Assembly: GCF_000355695.1 (NCBI RefSeq) | Contig: NC_020891.1 | Coordinates: forward strand, 1,736,001 to 1,800,000 | Source of the DNA: Clavibacter nebraskensis NCPPB 2581 | GTDB lineage: Bacteria > Actinomycetota > Actinomycetes > Actinomycetales > Microbacteriaceae | Length of the DNA: 64,000 nt | Direction of reading: 5' to 3' | In this document: positions 18,972 to 26,941 of the stretch, in pieces | Layout of the letters: each line of letters starts with the position of its first letter | Numbering within the stretch: the stretch's first letter is position 1 | The notes under the pieces: generated by a model | The model's input: only the letters and a program-made list of their open reading frames with translations | Told to the model about the DNA's origin: nothing | Database searches by the model: none | Program-made: the position numbers and the translations under genes

Positions 18972-19007
18972 AGAGCCGGTCGGATCCACGAGGATCCGGC
19001 CGGCTCT
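18972..19007 (+). terminator. Terminator after tRNA-Leu
   Basis: A 16-bp stem (18972-18987 with 18992-19007, one G-T pair) encloses a 4-nt loop, followed by a pyrimidine-rich TTCCTCGTTC run. Confidence 0.8.
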
Positions 19008-19041
19008 TCCTCGTTCCCGGCCGGCGCGTCCACGGCACGGC

Positions 19042-19047
19042 TACAGT
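19042..19047 (+). promoter_or_regulatory. Predicted -10 (TACAGT) for corA
   Basis: TACAGT lies 47 nt before the corA start and just after the tRNA terminator. Confidence 0.4.
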
Positions 19048-19094
19048 CGCAATCGGCCCGCGCGACGGGTCTCCCGACCCGAGAGCGAGATCGC

Positions 19095-20111
19095 ATGACC
19101 GTCGTCGACAGCGCCGTGTACGTCCAGGGGGTCCGCACCGCGGACCCGGAGAGCCTCGACGAGACGTTCGAGGTGATGCGGGCGCGCCAGGGCCTCGCGT
19201 GGATCGGCCTGTACCGGCCGGACCCGGAGGAGCTGCACCGCGTCGCCGACGAGTTCGGCCTGCACCCGCTCGCCGTCGAGGACGCCCTCAGCGGCCACCA
19301 GCGCTCGAAGACGGAGCGCTACGGCGACACGTGGTTCGTGGTGCTGCGCCCCGCGCGCTACCTCGACGCCGACGAGCGCGTGGAGTTCGGGGAGCTGCAC
19401 GTCTTCCTCGGGCCCGACTTCGCGGTCACCATCCGCCACGCGGAGTCCCCCGACCTCGCCGCGGTCCGCCACCGGCTCGAGGAGGACCCCGAGCTCCTCG
19501 CGCTCGGGCCGCGCGCCGTCATGTACGCGATCCTCGACCAGGTCGTCGACGAGTACGGCCCCGTCGCCGCCGGCCTCGAGGACGACGTCGACGAGATCGA
19601 GGACCAGGTCTTCGGCGCCGACCCCGACGTCTCCCGCCGCATCTACGCGCTGATGCGCGAGGTCACGGCCTTCCAGCGGGCGACGGCGCCCCTCGGCTCG
19701 ATCCTCGACGACCTGCGGAAGCACGCCGAGGAGCACGAGGTGGACCTCGAGCTCCGCCGCGGCTTCCGCGACGTGCACGACCACGTCATCCGGGTCGCCG
19801 AGCGCGCGGACGCCTTCCGCACGCTGCTGCAGAACGCGCTCACGGTGCACACGACGCTCGTCGGACAGCGGCAGAACGACGAGATGAAGAAGCTCACCGA
19901 GACGAGCCTCGCCCAGAACGACCAGGTCAAGCGCATCTCCTCGTGGGCCGCGATCCTCTTCGCGCCCACGCTCGTCGGCACGATCTACGGCATGAACTTC
20001 GTGAACATGCCGGAGCTGAAGTGGACCTACGGGTACCCGCTCGCGCTGGGCCTCATGGTCGTGATGGGCGTCATCCTCTACGCGGCCTTCCGGAAGCGCG
20101 GCTGGATCTGA
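19095..20111 (+). CDS. corA: Magnesium/cobalt transporter CorA family protein
   Basis: The protein has 338 residues. The large cytoplasmic N-terminal domain (about 1-270) contains HPLAVEDALSGHQRSKTERYGDTWFVVLRPARY. Two C-terminal helices are separated by the diagnostic YGMNF loop (about residues 297-301), and the protein ends with a basic KRGWI tail. The pentameric family carries Mg2+ or Co2+ through the inner membrane; some members are exporters of Zn2+. ATG at 19095 is preceded by GAGAGCGAGA. It stands alone between the tRNA terminator and the leaderless epimerase gene. Confidence 0.94.
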   Translation: MTVVDSAVYVQGVRTADPESLDETFEVMRARQGLAWIGLYRPDPEELHRVADEFGLHPLAVEDALSGHQRSKTERYGDTWFVVLRPARYLDADERVEFGELHVFLGPDFAVTIRHAESPDLAAVRHRLEEDPELLALGPRAVMYAILDQVVDEYGPVAAGLEDDVDEIEDQVFGADPDVSRRIYALMREVTAFQRATAPLGSILDDLRKHAEEHEVDLELRRGFRDVHDHVIRVAERADAFRTLLQNALTVHTTLVGQRQNDEMKKLTETSLAQNDQVKRISSWAAILFAPTLVGTIYGMNFVNMPELKWTYGYPLALGLMVVMGVILYAAFRKRGWI

Positions 20112-20143
20112 TGCCCGGGCCGGTCGCCCGCCCGTCGCGCCGC

Positions 20144-20149
20144 TAGGGT
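20144..20149 (+). promoter_or_regulatory. Predicted leaderless -10 (TAGGGT) for the epimerase
   Basis: TAGGGT ends 6 nt before the ATG at 20156, and no ribosome site is present. Confidence 0.5.
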
Positions 20150-20155
20150 GACGGA

Positions 20156-21121
20156 ATGCGCGTCGTCGTCATCGGAGCCACCGGCCACATCGGGACCTTC
20201 CTCGTCCCCCGTCTCGTCGATTCCGGGCACGACGTCGTGGCCGTCAGCCGCGGCACGCGCGACCCCTACCGCGAGTCGCCCCTCTGGGATCGCGTCGAGC
20301 GCGTCCGCGTCGACCGCGGCGCCGAGGACGCGGCAGGCACATTCGCCGACCGGATCGCCGCGCTCGCCCCCGAGGTCGTCGTCGACCTGGTCTGCTTCAC
20401 GCCGGAGTCGGCGCGCCACCTCGTCGAGGGGCTGCGCGGCCGCGTGCGGCACCTCGTCCACATCGGCAGCATCTGGACCCACGGCCTCAGCACCTCCCTG
20501 CCGCTGCGCGAGGACGACCCGAAGGAGCCGTTCGGCGAGTACGGCGTGCAGAAGGCCGAGATCGAGCGCTACCTGATCGCGGAGTCGCGGTCGGGCGGCC
20601 TCCCGTGCACGGTGGTCCACCCCGGCCACATCAGCGGCGGCGGCTGGCCCGTGATCACCCCGGTCGGCAATCTGGACCCCGCCGTGTGGACGGCGCTCGC
20701 CACCGGCGGCCCGCTCGCCGTGCCCGGATCGGGCAGCGAGACCATACACCACGTGCACGCCGACGACGTCGCGCAGGTCGTGCAGCTGGCCATCGTCAAC
20801 CGCGAGACCAGCGTCGGCGAGAGCTTCCACGCCGTGTCCGAGCGCGCGCTCTCCGTCCGCGGGTTCGCCCGGGCGGCGGCCGCGTGGTTCGGCCGCGAGC
20901 CCGAGCTGGAGCACCTCGACTGGGACGGGTTCCGCGCCCGCACCGAGCCGGATCACGCCGACGCCAGCTGGCAGCACCTCAGCCGGAGCCACGTCGCGAG
21001 CATCGACAAGGCCCGGGACGTCCTCGGCTACGCACCGCGGTTCACGAGCGAGGAGGCCGCCCGCGAGGCGGTCGAGTGGATGGTGCGCGCGGGCGAGCTG
21101 GACGTGCCGCTCCCCCGCTGA
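20156..21121 (+). CDS. NAD-dependent epimerase/dehydratase family protein
   Basis: The protein has 321 residues. It is an extended SDR with N-terminal VVIGATGHIGTFLVPRL (GxxGxxG, about 5-21). VVVDLVCFTPESARHLVEGL is followed by HIGSIWTHG, and EYGVQKAEIERYL supplies the YxxxK catalytic pair. The C-terminal sugar-binding region is typical of atypical SDRs acting on nucleotide sugars or isoflavone-like substrates. The substrate is not evident. It stands alone and convergent with the J-domain gene. Confidence 0.88.
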   Translation: MRVVVIGATGHIGTFLVPRLVDSGHDVVAVSRGTRDPYRESPLWDRVERVRVDRGAEDAAGTFADRIAALAPEVVVDLVCFTPESARHLVEGLRGRVRHLVHIGSIWTHGLSTSLPLREDDPKEPFGEYGVQKAEIERYLIAESRSGGLPCTVVHPGHISGGGWPVITPVGNLDPAVWTALATGGPLAVPGSGSETIHHVHADDVAQVVQLAIVNRETSVGESFHAVSERALSVRGFARAAAAWFGREPELEHLDWDGFRARTEPDHADASWQHLSRSHVASIDKARDVLGYAPRFTSEEAAREAVEWMVRAGELDVPLPR

Positions 21122-21146
21122 CCGGCGCGCGTCCCCGGTCGCGGCC

Positions 21147-22487
21147 TCAGACGAAGCGCGCGTCGAGCACCAGCCGCGTGCGGACGGCGAGCAGGCGCTC
21201 CGGATTCATCGCGTGGAGGCCCGGCAGCCCGGCGGCGACGTGGTCGGCGAGCAGCGTGCGGGCGACCGCGTAGGCCGGGAGCGCGTGCGGGTCGTCGGCC
21301 GTGTGGAGGACCACGGGCGCGGCGCCGAGGACCCCGGGCGGCAGCGAGAGCACGAGGCCGACGACGGGCACCTCCATCTCGCGGGCGAGCGCACGGGCAC
21401 GGGCGCCGAGGCTCCGCAGCGCGGTCTCACGGGCGGACGGCTCCGTGGCGGCCGCGGATCCCCCGGGCACCGACTCGACCGCGACGAGCCCCTGCGGCCC
21501 GAGCACGAGGTGGTCGATCGCGTCGCCGGAGCGCGGCACGGCGACGCCGTTCCAGAACGCGTACGACGGCCCGAGCTCCATCAGCTCGCGCGCGGTCTCC
21601 TCCTGCGCCACGGCGGCCCGGAGCGCCGCGGACGCCGCCGCGGGCACCTCGGCGACGAGGTCGGGCGCGTAGGCGTCGGCCTCGAAGCGCCGGCGCAGAC
21701 CCTCGAGGCGGGCGAGGCGCGCGCTGTACGCGGCCATGAGGTCGGGGTACGCGCGGAGGGCGCGCTCGTGCGCGATGGCCGCCTCCTGCAGCCGCTCCGC
21801 CGCCCGGCGACGCGGCTCCTCCGCGCGGTGCCAGGCGCGGCCGAGCGGCCCCGCGGCGGCGAGGCCCGCCGCCGCGCCCACGACGAGGCCGACGACGGCC
21901 GCGATCGCGCCGAGCCCCGAGACGAGGAGGACGAGGGCGAGGAGGACGCCGAGCGCGGGCGGCGCGACGGCGCGCGCACGTCGGACGTAGGGCTCGGGCC
22001 GGTCCGACAGCGCGGTGCCGCCGCGCGGCGGGACGTAGGCGGCGGGCACCGTCGGCTCGGCGGGATCCGCCAGCCACTCGCGCACGAGGGACAGGTAGCG
22101 GAGCCGGGCGAAGCCGCCGGGGTGGCCGAAGCTGCGGGTGCGCGCGGCGGGACGCTCGCGCGGGGCGCCGGGACGACCGCGCCGGGACGCCGGGTCCCAG
22201 GCGCCGCCCGCCGACGTGGAGCCGGGCGACGCCGGGTGGGCGCGGCCGACGGGATCCTCGGGGGCCGGCGCGTCGCGGAGCGTGCGCTCGTAGCGGGCGC
22301 GGCTCTCGGGATCGCCCACGGCCTCGAACGCGTCGCGCACGGCCTGGAACGCGTCGGCGCTGCCGCCCATGTCGGGGTGGGCGTCGCGCACGCGGCGGCG
22401 GTAGGCACGGCGGATCTCGTCCTGCGACGCGGACGGCTCGACGCCGAGCACGGCGTATGCGTCGGCATCGCGCGACGGGACGGGCAT
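21147..22487 (-). CDS. J-domain membrane protein with NERD-like C-terminal region
   Basis: The protein has 446 residues. Residues ~8-70 form a DnaJ J-domain (DAYAVLGVEPSASQDEIRRAYR) with the essential HPD at 37-39 that stimulates Hsp70. There is no Gly/Phe or zinc-finger region, so it is not DnaJ or CbpA. A Pro/Arg-rich linker leads to a hydrophobic hairpin (about 173-215). A helical segment then precedes a C-terminal domain with DAIDHLVLGPQGLVAVESV, which resembles the core of nuclease-related (NERD) domains. The start ATG at 22487 has GAGGAG 7 nt upstream. Function is unknown; a membrane-tethered recruiter of DnaK is an inference. Confidence 0.82.
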   Translation of the reverse strand: MPVPSRDADAYAVLGVEPSASQDEIRRAYRRRVRDAHPDMGGSADAFQAVRDAFEAVGDPESRARYERTLRDAPAPEDPVGRAHPASPGSTSAGGAWDPASRRGRPGAPRERPAARTRSFGHPGGFARLRYLSLVREWLADPAEPTVPAAYVPPRGGTALSDRPEPYVRRARAVAPPALGVLLALVLLVSGLGAIAAVVGLVVGAAAGLAAAGPLGRAWHRAEEPRRRAAERLQEAAIAHERALRAYPDLMAAYSARLARLEGLRRRFEADAYAPDLVAEVPAAASAALRAAVAQEETARELMELGPSYAFWNGVAVPRSGDAIDHLVLGPQGLVAVESVPGGSAAATEPSARETALRSLGARARALAREMEVPVVGLVLSLPPGVLGAAPVVLHTADDPHALPAYAVARTLLADHVAAGLPGLHAMNPERLLAVRTRLVLDARFV

Positions 22488-22532
22488 CGGTGGCTCCTCG
22501 CGGGAACCGGTCGGGCGGCTCCCAGGATCACG

Positions 22533-22538
22533 AGCGTA
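22533..22538 (-). promoter_or_regulatory. Predicted -10 (TACGCT) for the J-domain gene
   Basis: TACGCT reads leftward 46 nt before the ATG, giving a leader of roughly 40 nt that contains the GAGGAG ribosome site. Confidence 0.4.
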
Positions 22539-22656
22539 GGCGAGCGCGCCTGGACGGCGCCCGAGCGCGCCTCCGCACCGCCCGGTACCGCGTGACTGCG
22601 CGCACGCCCGCTCGCGCCGCGCGCGTGATACCACCGGCGCGCGTCCGACGGCGAAC

Positions 22657-22685
22657 TTCGCACATCCGGGTCGACTGCGTAGGGT
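22657..22685 (+). promoter_or_regulatory. Predicted promoter of the osmoprotectant ABC operon
   Basis: TTCGCA (22657-22662), a 17-nt spacer and TAGGGT (22680-22685) form a sigma-70-like promoter. The leader would be about 45 nt, with TGAGGAGA before the ATG. Confidence 0.5.
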
Positions 22686-22737
22686 GAGCCACCGCCGACG
22701 CCCCTCCCGGTGACCGCCCCATCCTGAGGAGACCGAC

Positions 22738-23379
22738 ATGTGGGACTTCCTGCGCGACCGCGCGGACCAGATCGCGTTCTCCGCGTGGCAGCACCTCAGC
22801 CTCGTGGTGCAGTGCCTCGTGCTCGCGACCGTGATCGCCGTGGGGATCGCGGCGCTCGTCTACCGCAGCCGTCCGCTCAGCTCGCTGGCCAACAGCGTCT
22901 CCGCGATCGGGCTGACGCTCCCCGCCTTCGCGCTCGTCGGGCTGCTCATCGCCCCCCTCGGGTTCGGCGTCGCGCCGGCCGTCGCGGTCGTCACGTTCTT
23001 CGCCGTGCTGCCCATCCTCCGAAACGCGGTGGTGGGGCTCACGGGCATCGACCCCGCCATCGTGGAGTCCGCGCGCGGCATCGGCATGGGCCGCGTCCGC
23101 ACGCTGCTGCGCGTCGAGCTGCCGCTGGCCTGGCCCGTCATCCTCGGCGGGATCCGCGTGTCCGCGCAGATGGTCATGGGCATCGCCTCGGTCGCCGCGT
23201 ACGTGCTCGGCCCCGGGCTCGGCGGTTTCATCTTCTCCGGGCTCTCCCGCCTCGGGGGCGCGAACTCGACCGAGTCCGTCCTCACCGGCGTCATCGGCGT
23301 CGTCCTGCTCGCCCTCCTGCTCGACCTCGTCCTCGTCGGCATCGGCCGGCTCACCACTCCGAGAGGCATCCGTGTCTGA
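22738..23379 (+). CDS. Osmoprotectant ABC transporter permease (OpuCB/ProW-like)
   Basis: The protein has 213 residues with five to six membrane helices. The binding-protein-dependent transport signature (EAA loop) reads VESARGIGMGRVRTLLRVELPLAWPVILGG (about 116-145). It forms half of the channel for glycine betaine, choline or carnitine together with the second permease encoded at 24649. ATG at 22738 follows TGAGGAGA by 6 nt. It overlaps the ATPase gene by 8 nt. As in other QAT-family importers, two distinct permeases flank one ATPase gene. Confidence 0.92.
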   Translation: MWDFLRDRADQIAFSAWQHLSLVVQCLVLATVIAVGIAALVYRSRPLSSLANSVSAIGLTLPAFALVGLLIAPLGFGVAPAVAVVTFFAVLPILRNAVVGLTGIDPAIVESARGIGMGRVRTLLRVELPLAWPVILGGIRVSAQMVMGIASVAAYVLGPGLGGFIFSGLSRLGGANSTESVLTGVIGVVLLALLLDLVLVGIGRLTTPRGIRV

Positions 23380-24652
23380 GACCACCACCACCCCCGAGAT
23401 CAGCGGCCGCTCGATCCTGCTCGACGGCGTCACCAAGCGGTACCCGGGACAGGCGAAGCCCGCCGTCGACGGGATCACGCTGGAGATCCCCGCCGGCAAC
23501 ATCGTCATGCTCGTCGGCCCCTCCGGCTGCGGCAAGACCACGACGCTGAAGATGATCAACCGGCTCATCGAGCCCACCGAGGGCCGCGTCGTCCTCGGCG
23601 ACGAGGACGTGACGGGCATCGACGGCGACGAGCTGCGGCGCCGCATCGGCTACGTGATCCAGGCCGGCGGGCTCTTCCCGCACATGACCGTGGCCGCGAA
23701 CATCGCCGTGGTGCCGAAGATGCTCGGCTGGGACGCCGCCCGCATCCGCGCCCGCGTGGACGAGCTGCTCGATCTGGTCTCGCTCGACCCCGAGCAGTAC
23801 CGCGACCGCTACCCGAAGGAGCTCTCCGGCGGCCAGCAGCAGCGCGTCGGCGTCGCCCGGGCGCTCGCCGCCGACCCGCCCGTGCTGCTCATGGACGAGC
23901 CGTTCGGGGCGGTGGACCCGATCACGCGCCAGCGCCTGCAGGACGAGCTGATCCGCATCCAGGCCGAGCTGCAGAAGACCATCGTCATCGTCACGCACGA
24001 CTTCGACGAGGCCGTGAAGCTCGGCGACTGGATCGTCGTCTTCGCCGAGGGCGCCCGCATCGTGCAGTACGACACCCCGGAGCGGATCCTCGCCGAACCC
24101 GCCGACGCGTTCGTCGAGGAGTTCATCGGCTCGGGCGCCGGCCTCAAGCAGCTCACGCTCCGCCGCGTGGACGAGGTGCCGCTCGCGGACGCCGTCGTCG
24201 CGCACCCCGGCGACGCCGCGCGCGACGTGCTCGCCCGCATGGACGAGGTCGGCCACCAGCACGCGGTGGTCGTCGACGCCCGCCAGCGGCCGATCCAGTG
24301 GCCCTCGCGCCGCCAGCTCGGCCGGCTCGACGTCGTCGGCGCCGTCCCGGAGCCGCGCCTCCCGGTGATCGGCTCCCGCGCGACGCTCAACGACGCGCTC
24401 GACACCATGCTCGTCTCCAGCGCGGGCGCCGCGCTGGTCACGGGCCGCGGCGGCGCCTTCCTCGGCGTGATCGACGTGGAGACCGTCATGGACGCGATCA
24501 CGAGCGCCCGAGCCCAGGTGGCGAGCGGCGTCGAGGACGCGCCCGTCGGCACGAACACCGGCATGATCGGCACCGTGGGCGCCGACGCCGCGCGGGCCGA
24601 GCAGGCCTCGTCCGACGCGTCGCCCGCCGTGCGCGACGGGCAGGACGGATGA
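23372..24652 (+). CDS. Osmoprotectant ABC transporter ATP-binding protein (OpuCA/ProV-like)
   Basis: The protein has 426 residues. Walker A GPSGCGKT is at 49-56, the signature LSGGQQQRVGVARALA at about 150-165, and Walker B LLMDEPFGAVD at about 172-182. The C-terminal third (about 270-380) carries CBS-domain pairs, which sense ionic strength or cyclic-di-AMP in related transporters. A polar tail of ~40 residues follows. GTG at 23372 lies inside the end of the upstream permease gene, and the next permease overlaps by ATGA, so translation is coupled along the operon. Confidence 0.94.
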   Translation: MSETTTTPEISGRSILLDGVTKRYPGQAKPAVDGITLEIPAGNIVMLVGPSGCGKTTTLKMINRLIEPTEGRVVLGDEDVTGIDGDELRRRIGYVIQAGGLFPHMTVAANIAVVPKMLGWDAARIRARVDELLDLVSLDPEQYRDRYPKELSGGQQQRVGVARALAADPPVLLMDEPFGAVDPITRQRLQDELIRIQAELQKTIVIVTHDFDEAVKLGDWIVVFAEGARIVQYDTPERILAEPADAFVEEFIGSGAGLKQLTLRRVDEVPLADAVVAHPGDAARDVLARMDEVGHQHAVVVDARQRPIQWPSRRQLGRLDVVGAVPEPRLPVIGSRATLNDALDTMLVSSAGAALVTGRGGAFLGVIDVETVMDAITSARAQVASGVEDAPVGTNTGMIGTVGADAARAEQASSDASPAVRDGQDG

Positions 24653-25416
24653 GCGCCGTGACCGACGCCCGCACGGACGCGGTCGGCGGCGCGCAGGGCT
24701 GGCGCGGCCTCATCGCGCAGCCCGTCGCGATCGCGGCGGTGCTCGCCGCGTACCTCGTCGGGCTCGCGGTGGCGCCGCTCACCGCCGAGGCGCGCACCAC
24801 GCTCGCGCCGGGCGCGCTCGGGAAGGCGACCCTGGAGCACCTCGGCCTCACCTTCTCCGCGGCCGTCATCGTGCTGGTCGTCGCGGTGCCGCTGGGCATC
24901 CTGCTCACCCGCGGGCGCTTCCGCCGCTACTCCGCGCCCGTGCTCGCGGTCGCGAACTTCGGCCAGGCGGCACCCGCGATCGGGCTCGTCGTGCTGCTGA
25001 GCATGGTGATGACGGGCAGCGGGTTCGCCGCCAGCCTCGTCGCCCTCGTGCTCTACGCCGCGCTCCCCGTGCTGCGGAACACCATGATCGGGATCCGCGG
25101 CGTCGACGAGCGCCTCGTCGAGGCGGGACGCGGCATGGGCATGAGCCGCGCGTCCGTGCTCTTCCGCATCGAGCTGCCGCTCGCCGTGCCGGTGATGCTC
25201 GCGGGCATCCGGACCGCGCTCGTGCTCCTCGTCGGGACGGCGGCGCTCGCCGCGTTCGTCAACGGGGGCGGGCTCGGCGTGCTCATCACCACGGGCGTCA
25301 GCCTCTACCTCTACCCCGTGCTCGTCTCGGGTGCCCTGCTCATCTCGCTGCTCGCGCTCGCCGTCGACTGGCTCGGCCGCGTCGTCGAGCACGTCGCCCG
25401 CCCGAAGGGACTCTGA
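24649..25416 (+). CDS. Osmoprotectant ABC transporter permease (second subunit)
   Basis: The protein has 255 residues with about six helices. The EAA loop reads VDERLVEAGRGMGMSRASVLFRIELPLAVPVMLAGI (about 160-190). It pairs with the permease at 22738 to form the membrane pore. The start ATG overlaps the ATPase stop (ATGA), and the binding protein begins 2 nt after its stop. Confidence 0.92.
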   Translation: MSAVTDARTDAVGGAQGWRGLIAQPVAIAAVLAAYLVGLAVAPLTAEARTTLAPGALGKATLEHLGLTFSAAVIVLVVAVPLGILLTRGRFRRYSAPVLAVANFGQAAPAIGLVVLLSMVMTGSGFAASLVALVLYAALPVLRNTMIGIRGVDERLVEAGRGMGMSRASVLFRIELPLAVPVMLAGIRTALVLLVGTAALAAFVNGGGLGVLITTGVSLYLYPVLVSGALLISLLALAVDWLGRVVEHVARPKGL

Positions 25417-25418
25417 CC

Positions 25419-26426
25419 GTGACGCCCCTCCCCCGCTCGACGCGCCTCCGCCGCGCGCTCGGCGTGCCCGCCCTCGTGGCCGCGGCCCTCGCGACCCTCA
25501 CCGGCTGCGGCCTGCAGCCCGCGACGGCGTACGTGCCCGACACGGCGCCCGGATCCATCCAGCCCCTCGACCTGCCGGCCGGCGCGCACCTCACGGTCAC
25601 GTCGAAGAACTTCACCGAGCAGCTGATCCTCGGCAAGATCGCCGTGATCGCGGCGAAGGCGGCCGGCTTCCAGGTCACCGACCAGACGAACGTGCCCGGC
25701 AGCGTGCCCGCTCGCGAGCTCATGACGAGCCACGGCGCCGACATGACGTGGGAGTACACGGGCACCGCCTGGCTCAGCTACCTGGGCGAGCCGAAGGGCA
25801 TCCCCGACCAGCGCGCCCAGTACGAGGCCGTGCGTGACGCCGACGCGGCCAACGGGCTCACCTGGCTGACCCCCGCGCCGCTGAACAACACCTACGCGCT
25901 CGCCATCCGCAGCGAGGAGGCGGACAAGCTCGGCATCACGAAGCTGTCGCAGATCGCGGAGCTCCCCGTCGACCAGCGCACGTTCTGCGTGGAGGCGGAG
26001 TTCAACTCGCGCTCCGACGGCCTGTCGCCGCTGCTCGAGACGTACGGCATCCCCCGCGGGTCCGCGGACGGCGTGCCCGACGGCAACATCTCGATCTTCG
26101 ACACGGGCGCGGTCTACACGGCGACCGATCGCGGCACGTGCGAGTTCGGCGAGGTCTTCACGACCGACGGCCGCATCGACAAGCTCGGCCTCACGATCCT
26201 CCAGGACGACCTCGGCTTCTTCCCGGCCTACAACGTCGCGCCGGTGCTCGACTCGGCGACGCTGGCCGAGTACCCCGGGCTCCAGGACGTCTTCGACCGG
26301 ATCTCCCCCGCCATCACCGACGACGCCCTCCGCGAGATGAACCTCCGCGTCGACGACCAGGGCGAGGAGCCCGCGGACGTCGCCTACGACTTCATGGTCG
26401 ACCACGGGTTCGTCACGGCGCCGTGA
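25419..26426 (+). CDS. Osmoprotectant ABC transporter substrate-binding lipoprotein
   Basis: The protein has 335 residues and starts GTG. A signal sequence ends in the lipobox LTGC (C30), so it is a membrane-anchored lipoprotein. The OpuAC-type fold begins LTVTSKNFTEQLILGKIAVIAAKAAGFQV, a very conserved segment of quaternary-amine binding proteins. Aromatic cage candidates lie in TWEYTGTAWLSYLG. It is the last gene of the four-gene importer operon and converges with the HIT gene, overlapping it by 14 nt at the 3' ends. Confidence 0.94.
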   Translation: MTPLPRSTRLRRALGVPALVAAALATLTGCGLQPATAYVPDTAPGSIQPLDLPAGAHLTVTSKNFTEQLILGKIAVIAAKAAGFQVTDQTNVPGSVPARELMTSHGADMTWEYTGTAWLSYLGEPKGIPDQRAQYEAVRDADAANGLTWLTPAPLNNTYALAIRSEEADKLGITKLSQIAELPVDQRTFCVEAEFNSRSDGLSPLLETYGIPRGSADGVPDGNISIFDTGAVYTATDRGTCEFGEVFTTDGRIDKLGLTILQDDLGFFPAYNVAPVLDSATLAEYPGLQDVFDRISPAITDDALREMNLRVDDQGEEPADVAYDFMVDHGFVTAP

Positions 26427-26907
26427 CCTCGACCGCGTCGTCCCGGGCGAGGGCCTGCAGCTCGTCGCGGATCCGCGCGCGCAGCTCGTCGTGCTCGTGG
26501 CCGAGCGCGGTCGCGGGGTCGTGCCACCGCTCGGCGGGGTGCAGCCAGACCGGGCGCGCGAAGAGATCCGGCGGCTCCCACGCGCACCGCGGCCAGACGT
26601 GCGCGTGGACGAAGGCGTCGGCGTTGCCCAGCACCTCGATGTTGACGCGCCGGAAGCCGGGCACGAGATCGCGGCAGGCCCGCTCGACGGCGGTGGCGAG
26701 GAGGTCGGCGTCCGCCAGGAAGCGCACCCGCTCGATCCTCGGCATCTCCGCGAGGGCGGTCGCGGCCGGGTCCGTGCCGAGCAGCACGCAGTAGCCCGGG
26801 AGGAACTGCACGTCGCCGATGACGGCGTACCCCGCCCCCAACTCGGCGAGGACGGTGGGGTTCTCGCTCCTCCTGGCCGATCCGATCCGGTCCCCGCGCC
26901 AGTCCAT
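26413..26907 (-). CDS. HIT-like family protein
   Basis: The protein has 164 residues from ATG at 26907. The HIT-type motif is NADAFVHAHVWPR (about 114-126), where the third His of the canonical H-x-H-x-H is Trp. This variant is common in an actinobacterial subgroup annotated as diadenosine tetraphosphate hydrolase-like. Other conserved stretches are FLPGYCVLLG and RRVNIEVLGN. A GTG 9 nt upstream is rejected as the start because it lies inside TACGGT, a predicted -10 that ends 7 nt before the ATG. Nucleotide hydrolase activity is inferred. Confidence 0.82.
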   Translation of the reverse strand: MDWRGDRIGSARRSENPTVLAELGAGYAVIGDVQFLPGYCVLLGTDPAATALAEMPRIERVRFLADADLLATAVERACRDLVPGFRRVNIEVLGNADAFVHAHVWPRCAWEPPDLFARPVWLHPAERWHDPATALGHEHDELRARIRDELQALARDDAVEVTAP

Positions 26908-26914
26908 GCGCCAC

Positions 26915-26920
26915 ACCGTA
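26915..26920 (-). promoter_or_regulatory. Predicted leaderless -10 (TACGGT) for the HIT gene
   Basis: TACGGT reads leftward and ends 7 nt before the ATG at 26907, which decides that start over the in-frame GTG at 26916. Confidence 0.45.
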
Positions 26921-26923
26921 GCC

Positions 26924-26941
26924 GCGCTAGCTGCGCTAGCT
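26924..26941. repeat. 9-bp tandem duplication at the helicase stop codon
   Basis: The unit GCGCTAGCT occurs twice in direct succession (26924-26932, 26933-26941). On the minus strand it repeats the codons Arg-Ser-stop, so a second in-frame stop follows the first. Confidence 0.7.

Noticed and set aside
18880-19010. tRNA-Leu as an integration (att) site
   Set aside because: No repeat of the tRNA 3' end, integrase or foreign composition occurs downstream.
26908-26916. GTG at 26916 as start of the HIT gene
   Set aside because: It falls inside the predicted -10, and the ATG at 26907 fits leaderless spacing.
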